Shown here piece after piece: positions 58,714 through 64,000 of a DNA stretch of 64,000 nucleotides. The notes under the pieces are model-generated. The model worked only from the letters and a program-made list of their open reading frames with translations, searched no databases and had not been told where the DNA came from. Source of the stretch: Massilia forsythiae (GTDB lineage: Bacteria > Pseudomonadota > Gammaproteobacteria > Burkholderiales > Burkholderiaceae_D); assembly GCF_012849555.1 (NCBI RefSeq), contig NZ_CP051685.1, positions 992,001 through 1,056,000 of the forward strand, in the 5' to 3' direction. Made by a program: the position numbers and the translations under genes. Numbering within the stretch: the stretch's first letter is position 1; every line of letters begins with the position of its first letter.

Positions 58714-59370
58714 TCACACTACGCCGTACTGTTGGCGGTAAGCCGCCACCGCCTCGCGGTGCTCGCCCAGCGACGCATCCGCCGACAGGTAGCCGAACAG
58801 GTCTTCCAGGTTGGCGATCGAGATCACCGGAATGCCGTAGGTGTCGCTGACTTCCTGCACCGCCGACAGCGGCGACAGCACGCCGTCCTTGCCGCCGCGC
58901 TCCATGCGGTCCAGCGCGATCAGCACTGCCGCCGGTTCGGCGCCGGCGGCGCGGATCATGGCCACCGATTCGCGCACCGAGGTGCCGGCCGAGATCACGT
59001 CGTCGATGATCACGACCTTGCCCGTCAAGCCGGCGCCGACGATGGTGCCGCCTTCGCCGTGGTCCTTGGCTTCCTTGCGGTTGTAGGCGAACGCCGTGTC
59101 GCGGCCCTTGGCGGCCAGCGCTACCGCGGTCGCGCTGGCCAGCGTGATGCCCTTGTAGGCAGGACCGAACAGCATGTCGAACTCCACACCGGAATCGAGC
59201 AGGGTCTGGGCATAGAACTGCGCCAGCTGGCCCAGCGTGGCGCCGTCGTGGAACAGGCCGGCGTTGAAGAAATACGGCGACTGGCGCCCCGCCTTGGTGG
59301 TGAATTGGCCGAACTTCAGCACTCCCGTCGCGACCGAAAACGCGATAAACTGTTGACGCAAGTTACTCAC
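58714..59370 (-). CDS. pyrE: orotate phosphoribosyltransferase
   Basis: The product is 218 residues from a GTG start (MSNLRQQFIAFSVATGVL). The GTG has a strong GAGGTGA ribosome binding site, whereas upstream in-frame sequence is not conserved. It makes OMP from orotate and PRPP. The PRPP loop VVIIDDVISAGTSVRES is intact. FFNAGLFHDG, LFGPAYKGI and FAYNRKEAKDHGEGG are typical OPRTase motifs. It is divergent from the exonuclease III gene (86 bp apart), a common arrangement in Burkholderiales. Confidence 0.95.
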   Translation of the reverse strand: MSNLRQQFIAFSVATGVLKFGQFTTKAGRQSPYFFNAGLFHDGATLGQLAQFYAQTLLDSGVEFDMLFGPAYKGITLASATAVALAAKGRDTAFAYNRKEAKDHGEGGTIVGAGLTGKVVIIDDVISAGTSVRESVAMIRAAGAEPAAVLIALDRMERGGKDGVLSPLSAVQEVSDTYGIPVISIANLEDLFGYLSADASLGEHREAVAAYRQQYGVV

Positions 59371-59372
59371 AA

Positions 59373-59379
59373 TCACCTC
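59373..59379 (-). promoter_or_regulatory. Shine-Dalgarno GAGGTGA fixing the GTG start of pyrE
   Basis: On the minus strand GAGGTGA is 2-3 nt from the GTG at 59370. No comparable site precedes any other in-frame start. Confidence 0.65.
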
Positions 59380-59456
59380 ATCGAAATCAAATGGCTGTAT
59401 TTTAATCCGAGGACCTGTTGCACGTCCCCGCAGCCTTCGTTCGCCTTCTCCTTCCC

Positions 59457-60227
59457 ATGCCACGAATTATCTCCGCCAACCTGAACGGCATCCGTTCCGC
59501 CCACAAGAAGGGCTTCTTCGACTGGCTCGCCAAACAGGATGCCGATTTCATCTGCGTCCAGGAATTGAAAGCCCAGCAAGCCGACATGACCGAGGAATTT
59601 CTCGCGCCGCACGGCTACCACGGCCATTTTCATTACGCCGCCAAGAAGGGCTATTCCGGCACCGGCGTCTACAGCCGCAGTAAGCCGGACACCGTCAAGA
59701 CCGGCTTCGGCTGCGTCGAATTCGACGACGAGGGCCGCTATGCGCGCGCCGACGTCGGCGACCTGACGGTGATCTCGCTGTACTGCCCGTCCGGCTCGTC
59801 CTCGCCGGAGCGACAGCTGGCCAAGTTCCGCTTCATGGAAGCCTTCCTGCCGCATTTGCAGCAATTGCAGGCCGAAGGCCGCGAAGTCGTCATCTGCGGC
59901 GACTGGAACATCGCGCACAAGGAAATCGACCTCAAGAACTGGAAGAGCAACCAGAAGAATTCCGGTTTCCTGCCGGAAGAGCGCGCCTGGATGACGCGCA
60001 TCTTCGACGAACTCGGGCTGGTGGACGTGCACCGCGGCGTCAACCAGGAAGCCGAGCAGTACACCTGGTGGAGCAACCGCGGCCAGGCCTGGGCCAAGAA
60101 CGTCGGCTGGCGCATCGACTACCACATCGCCACCCCGGGCATCGCCGCCAGGGCGCACGCGGTCTCGATCTACAAGGACCAGCGTTTTTCCGACCACGCG
60201 CCCTTGATCATCGACTACGCGCTGTAA
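59457..60227 (+). CDS. xth: exodeoxyribonuclease III
   Basis: The product is 256 residues. It is an endonuclease/exonuclease/phosphatase-fold AP endonuclease for base-excision repair. Motifs are SANLNGIRSAHKKGF (Asn7-type), CVQELKAQ (catalytic Glu), ISLYCPSGS, VICGDWNIAHKEIDL (GDWN), and the C-terminal RIDYHIAT and FSDHAPLIIDY (Asp-His). The ATG before PRIISANLNG matches the family start. All catalytic residues are intact. Confidence 0.95.
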   Translation: MPRIISANLNGIRSAHKKGFFDWLAKQDADFICVQELKAQQADMTEEFLAPHGYHGHFHYAAKKGYSGTGVYSRSKPDTVKTGFGCVEFDDEGRYARADVGDLTVISLYCPSGSSSPERQLAKFRFMEAFLPHLQQLQAEGREVVICGDWNIAHKEIDLKNWKSNQKNSGFLPEERAWMTRIFDELGLVDVHRGVNQEAEQYTWWSNRGQAWAKNVGWRIDYHIATPGIAARAHAVSIYKDQRFSDHAPLIIDYAL

Positions 60228-60432
60228 CGCCCTGGGCCGGCTACCCGCGGCGGGTGGCCGGCCGTTCGCTGCGCGGCGCAAGACCCTTGTTTTGTCGTAA
60301 ATGCGCGAATCCGCACGCTTCCTGTCGTGCAGGGCCGGCTTTGTTGATATGATCTGGCCGACAAAGTTTCCTGGCGGATATATTTAGACCATCCAAGCCG
60401 CCTCCACGCCTCTTGCCGCCGCACCGACCGCC

Positions 60433-63400
60433 ATGATCCGAACCCGCACCGTCACGTCCTCCCTCCACGACCTGGAGCCGGTTTGGGCCGATTCCCTCCC
60501 TGTCAGCCTGTCCGCCGGCCTGGCGGCGGCGGCGCCGGGCGGCGCCATGGGCGTCGTCTCGGCGACGGCCGCCGCCGTGTCCGCGGACATCGCGGCGACG
60601 ACGGGCGGCATGCCGCCCTCCCTGTCCAAGGCGATCACGAGCGGCACCGCGGCGCATACCAGCATCGACCTCGTCTTCGACATGGCGATGGCGGTCGCCA
60701 ACCGCGGCGGCGTCGTCACCATCACCGACGGCACGGTCCAGACCGTGATCGACCGCGCCACCGGCAAGCCGGTCATGCGCGTGACCGGCGCCACCGACAC
60801 CCATACCGTTTCCGCCGCTAGCCTGGTGGTCGACGGCAACAACGTCAAGCTGGACGTGGCCGGCCTGCTGCCGGGCCACACGTACAGCGTGGTGATGGCG
60901 GCCGGCGTACTGGCGTCCGGCGAGCAGGTCGCCTTCGGCGGCGTGCGCTCGACCACGCAACTGCGCTTCACCACGCCGGAGGCGGGCGATGCCACGGCGC
61001 CGACCGTGGCGTCGATCGAGACCAGCGGCAATGCACTGGCGGCCGGCGCCCCGGTGGCGCTGACCATCCACTTCTCGGAAGCGGTGCCGGTCCTGGCGCA
61101 GGCGGCGCTGCAGGCGCCCAACGCGGTGCTGTCCGGCCTGTCCACCAGCGACGGCGGCCTCACCTGGCATGTCACCCTGAGCGCGCCGGCCACGCCGGTC
61201 GCGGCCGCCGCCAACCTGCTCACGCTCGACATGGCGCAAGTGCGCGACGCAGCCGGCAATGCCGGCGCCGGCAGCAGCACCCTGCTCACCTACGCAGTCG
61301 ACAGCGTGGTCGGCGCGTACGTTTCGCCGGACCTGCGCATCGAGGACAGCGGCATCGACGGCGCCGACGGCATCACCAACGCCGCCGCCCAGCGCGTGCA
61401 GGGCCGTTTCGTCGGCGAGGTGGCGGCCGGCCAGTACGTCGAACTGACCATCGACGGCCAGGTGCATAAGGTGCAGCCGGCGGCGTCCGCTACCGAACCC
61501 GGCGTCAAGGTCTGGTCCTACGACGGCGGCGCGGCGGTCTTCGGCGACGGCGTGCACACGCTGTCCGCGCGCCTGGTGGATGCCGACGGCCATGCCAGCG
61601 CCGCCGCGACCCGGCAGGTCACGGTCGACACCACGGGGCCGCAGGTGGTGGCCGCGCCCGGCCAGCAATCGGCCACGGTCGACGTGGCCGGCGATCTGGT
61701 CGTCACCTTCGACGAAGCGGTGTACTGGAGCGGCGCCGCCGCGACGGATCAGGGCGTCGACCTGGTGAACAAGCTGGGCGGCAGCACGCACCTGGCGCCC
61801 GGCGCCATCGTTTTTTCGAGCGATCATAAAAGCCTGGTCATCGGCGCCAACCAGCACCAGCTGGCCGGCGGCAACGATTACACGCTCACCCTGGCGGGCC
61901 TGGTCGACAAGGCGGGCAACCTGCCGGGCGCCTATGCGATCGCCTTCCACACGGGCGGCACCTACGTCGACGTGACGCCGCCGACCGCGCTCGCAGCCAC
62001 CAGCGCGGACGGCGGCCTGCACGGCATCGGCCAGACGGTGACGATCCGCGTCGGCTTCGACGAGGCGGTACGCCTGGCGGACGGCGCGGCAACCACGCTG
62101 GCCCTGAGCAATGGCGCGCGCGCCGTGGTCGACCATATCGAGCCGGACCAGCACACGCTGGTGCTGCGCTACACGGTGGCGGCCGGGGATGGTGACAGCG
62201 ATGCGCTCGGCTTCCAGCCGGCCAGCCTGGCGGGCATGGTCACCGACCTGGCCGGCCATGCGCTCGACGCCAGCCACATCGCGTTCGAACACCTGGCCGC
62301 CGTCAACGCGGCCGGCGTGGCGGTGCCGGTGCGCATCGACGCCCATGCGCCGGCGGCGCCGGCGGCGCCGCAGCTGGCCGCCTGGTCCGACAGCGGCGTC
62401 GCCGGCGACGGCGTCACCAACGTCCTGTATCCGGCGATCGTCGGCAGCGGCGCCGAACCGGGCGCGCACATCAAGCTGTATGCCGGCGCCACCGAAATCG
62501 GCTCGACCGACGCCGGCGCCGACGGCAGCTGGACCGTCCTCGACAGCGGGCTGAACAAGGCCGGCACCTACGCCTTGAGCGCCGTCCAGGTCGATGCCGC
62601 CGGCAACGCCAGCGCGGCCTCGGCCGCGCTCCAGCTCACCCTCGCCGCGACCGGCATCTTTGCCGCGCCCACGCTCGCCGCGGCCAGCGACAGCGGCCTG
62701 TCCGACCACGACGGCATCACCAACCAGCAGGTGCTGACGCTGTCCGGCGCGGGCACCGGCAAGAAGGTGTTCGTCTACGACAACGGCAAGCTGCTGGGCG
62801 CCGCCACCGACACCCCGGACGGCAGCTGGACCTACACCACGCCGGCGCTGGCCGAAGGCAAGCATTCGCTGTACGTGCGCCTGGTCGGCATCGGCGGCGG
62901 CAGCGACAATTATTCGGACGCGCTGGCGGTCACCATCGATACCAGGGCGCCGAACAAGCCGAACCGGCCGCAACTGGACGCGGCCAGCGATACCGGCGTG
63001 TCGGCCAGCGACGGCATCACCAAGGACAATACCCCGACCCTGAAGGGCAGCGCGGCGGAAGACGGCGGCAAGGTCGAAGTCTACGACGGCGCCAGGCTGC
63101 TCGGCAGCGCCGACGTCGGCGCCGACCGCGCCTGGTCGTTCACGGTCGCCGACGCGGCGGCGCTGGCCGACGGCAGCCACGCGCTGACGGTGCGCCAGGT
63201 CGACGTGGCCGGCAACCGCGGCGCCGCCTCGGACGCCCTGGCGATCACGATCGACACCAAGGCGCCGACCATCGTCGCGACCAAGTCGACGGGGATGCTG
63301 TTCCAGAACTGGTTCAACATGGAGTTCAGCGAAAAGATCGTGTTCGCCAAAAGCGGTTCGATCGACGTCTACAACCTGTTCAACATGCCGGTCGCGCACC

Positions 63401-63588
63401 TCTCGGGCGACGTGCAGACCAACTGGGACATCGCGTCCAATGCGCAAGGCGTGGCGAGCGTGCTGGAAATGAACTTCTTCACCTTTACCGGCGCCTTCCA
63501 CCTGGCGATGAACGACGACGCCCTCCAGGACGTGGCCGGCAACGTGGCCATCATCGGCAGCGGCAACTTCAGCACCTTCGGCATGTAA
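60433..63588 (+). CDS. large Ig-like repeat protein, probably surface or secreted
   Basis: The product is 1051 residues. After a non-hydrophobic N-terminus (~60 residues) come SbsA/Big_5-like modules with ATAPTVASIETSGNALAAGAPVALTIHFSEAV, TTGPQVVAAPGQ... VTFDEAVYWSG and PPTALAATSADGG... FDEAVRLADG. These are followed by Bap-type Ig repeats marked by SDSGVAGDGVTN, SDSGLSDHDGITN and SDTGVSASDGITKDNTPTLKGSA, each ending in DxxGNxxxASxAL. No signal peptide, LPXTG, RTX nonapeptides or autotransporter barrel is visible. It may be exported by type I secretion; the system is not in the window. It ends one base from the converging pseudouridine synthase. Confidence 0.85.
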   Translation: MIRTRTVTSSLHDLEPVWADSLPVSLSAGLAAAAPGGAMGVVSATAAAVSADIAATTGGMPPSLSKAITSGTAAHTSIDLVFDMAMAVANRGGVVTITDGTVQTVIDRATGKPVMRVTGATDTHTVSAASLVVDGNNVKLDVAGLLPGHTYSVVMAAGVLASGEQVAFGGVRSTTQLRFTTPEAGDATAPTVASIETSGNALAAGAPVALTIHFSEAVPVLAQAALQAPNAVLSGLSTSDGGLTWHVTLSAPATPVAAAANLLTLDMAQVRDAAGNAGAGSSTLLTYAVDSVVGAYVSPDLRIEDSGIDGADGITNAAAQRVQGRFVGEVAAGQYVELTIDGQVHKVQPAASATEPGVKVWSYDGGAAVFGDGVHTLSARLVDADGHASAAATRQVTVDTTGPQVVAAPGQQSATVDVAGDLVVTFDEAVYWSGAAATDQGVDLVNKLGGSTHLAPGAIVFSSDHKSLVIGANQHQLAGGNDYTLTLAGLVDKAGNLPGAYAIAFHTGGTYVDVTPPTALAATSADGGLHGIGQTVTIRVGFDEAVRLADGAATTLALSNGARAVVDHIEPDQHTLVLRYTVAAGDGDSDALGFQPASLAGMVTDLAGHALDASHIAFEHLAAVNAAGVAVPVRIDAHAPAAPAAPQLAAWSDSGVAGDGVTNVLYPAIVGSGAEPGAHIKLYAGATEIGSTDAGADGSWTVLDSGLNKAGTYALSAVQVDAAGNASAASAALQLTLAATGIFAAPTLAAASDSGLSDHDGITNQQVLTLSGAGTGKKVFVYDNGKLLGAATDTPDGSWTYTTPALAEGKHSLYVRLVGIGGGSDNYSDALAVTIDTRAPNKPNRPQLDAASDTGVSASDGITKDNTPTLKGSAAEDGGKVEVYDGARLLGSADVGADRAWSFTVADAAALADGSHALTVRQVDVAGNRGAASDALAITIDTKAPTIVATKSTGMLFQNWFNMEFSEKIVFAKSGSIDVYNLFNMPVAHLSGDVQTNWDIASNAQGVASVLEMNFFTFTGAFHLAMNDDALQDVAGNVAIIGSGNFSTFGM

Positions 63589-63589
63589 T

Positions 63590-64000
63590 TCAGTCCGGCG
63601 CCGGCCAGTCCAGCGTGCGCTGGCTGGCGAAGCTGCGTGGCGCGCCGGTCAGCGGGTCGTCGAAGCCGATGGCGCGCGCCAGCAATTGCAGCGGCGCCGA
63701 GAAATCGTCGCCCTTGCACGGCAGTGCCACCGGATAGAAGGCGTCGTTCAGGATCGGCGCCCCCATCGAGGCCATGTGCAGGCGCAATTGATGCTTGCGC
63801 CCGGTGTGCGGATGCAGGCGGTAGCGCGCCACGTCACCGCGCTGTTCCAGCAGCTCGACCAGGGTTTCCGAATTCGGCGCGCCCGCCTCTTCGCGCATGA
63901 CGAAGAACTTGTCGCCGTCGACCATGCGGCTGCGATAAGTGAACGGGTAGCTGCGTCCCGGCAGCGGCCGCGCCAGCGCCTCGTACACCTTGCGGATGCT
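63590..64000 (-). CDS. RluA-family pseudouridine synthase, C-terminal part
   Basis: The frame is open to the right edge (137 residues visible). HPHTGRKHQLRLHMASMGAPILND is the conserved C-terminal RluA-family motif (usually LxTGRxHQIRVHL..GxPIxGD). The catalytic Asp (RLD motif) and N-terminal domains lie outside the window. Which uridine is modified (tRNA32 or 23S rRNA) cannot be told. Short Lys/His-rich variants like this are often annotated as tRNA pseudouridine32 synthase. Confidence 0.85.
   Translation of the reverse strand, partial: SIRKVYEALARPLPGRSYPFTYRSRMVDGDKFFVMREEAGAPNSETLVELLEQRGDVARYRLHPHTGRKHQLRLHMASMGAPILNDAFYPVALPCKGDDFSAPLQLLARAIGFDDPLTGAPRSFASQRTLDWPAPD

Noticed and set aside
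60241..63501. 1086-codon open frame on the minus strand
   Set aside because: Mirror frame of the Ig-like repeat gene. The repeat periodicity and AGNxxAS motifs belong to the plus strand.

Overview
High-GC chromosomal DNA with gene content and gene order typical of Betaproteobacteria, most likely Oxalobacteraceae (Massilia, Janthinobacterium or Duganella type). Pointers are the rsmB-DUF4390-ntrY-ntrX block, smg-dprA near def-fmt, a DUF3567 protein, mreBCD-mrdA-rodA-rlpA divergent from gatCAB, and a zeaxanthin-glucoside cluster. The taxonomic call is inference from gene content; no rRNA or tRNA gene was seen. Nearly all of the window is housekeeping chromosome. I see no prophage, CRISPR array or full-length insertion sequence.

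Layout: (1) 1-3425, the 3' part of a fused ABC-2 permease/M1 peptidase, then an orphan antitoxin-like gene and a repeat-rich gap at 3.7-4.2 kb. That gap holds REP-like palindromes and a 233-bp MITE-like insertion. (2) 4.2-10.2 kb, minus strand: topB, smg, dprA and a LysM protein. (3) 10.5-16.5 kb: def-fmt, an orphan BrnA-type antitoxin and metH. (4) 16.6-23.1 kb: crtE-X-Y-I-B as one tightly coupled operon, with crtZ convergent and overlapping the end of crtB. Together these would convert FPP to zeaxanthin and its glucosides. (5) 23.3-28.5 kb: small accessory genes (DUF2141, serine hydrolase lipoprotein, SDR, EAL/HDOD protein, glutamine amidotransferase, DUF3567). (6) 28.6-34.7 kb, minus strand: rsmB, DUF4390, ntrY, a short ntrX-like regulator and a degenerate CobW-like protein. 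(7) 35.0-42.5 kb, plus strand: argS, SPOR protein, dsbA, birA, coaX, SPOR protein, then a catalase-fold peroxidase with cytochrome b561. (8) 42.6-47.4 kb: a TonB-dependent receptor with a LacI-type palindrome near its promoter, an A/T-richer patch with a DUF7832-like gene, and a secreted UPF0303 protein. (9) 47.5-54.8 kb, minus strand: the complete elongasome operon mreB-mreC-mreD-mrdA-rodA-rlpA. (10) 55.3-58.6 kb: gatC (frameshifted in this sequence), gatA, gatB. (11) 58.7-64 kb: pyrE, exodeoxyribonuclease III, a large Ig-like repeat protein and the 3' part of an RluA-type pseudouridine synthase.

The observations I find most worth checking are the MITE-like element nested inside a REP palindrome (3958-4190), the one-base frameshift in gatC (about 55582), the LacI-type operator next to the TonB receptor promoter, the 128-bp convergent crtB/crtZ overlap, and the unusual protein architectures (NtrX without its AAA+ domain, a CobW-like protein without a P-loop, a UPF0303 protein with a signal peptide). 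I found no convincing wholly new multi-gene system.
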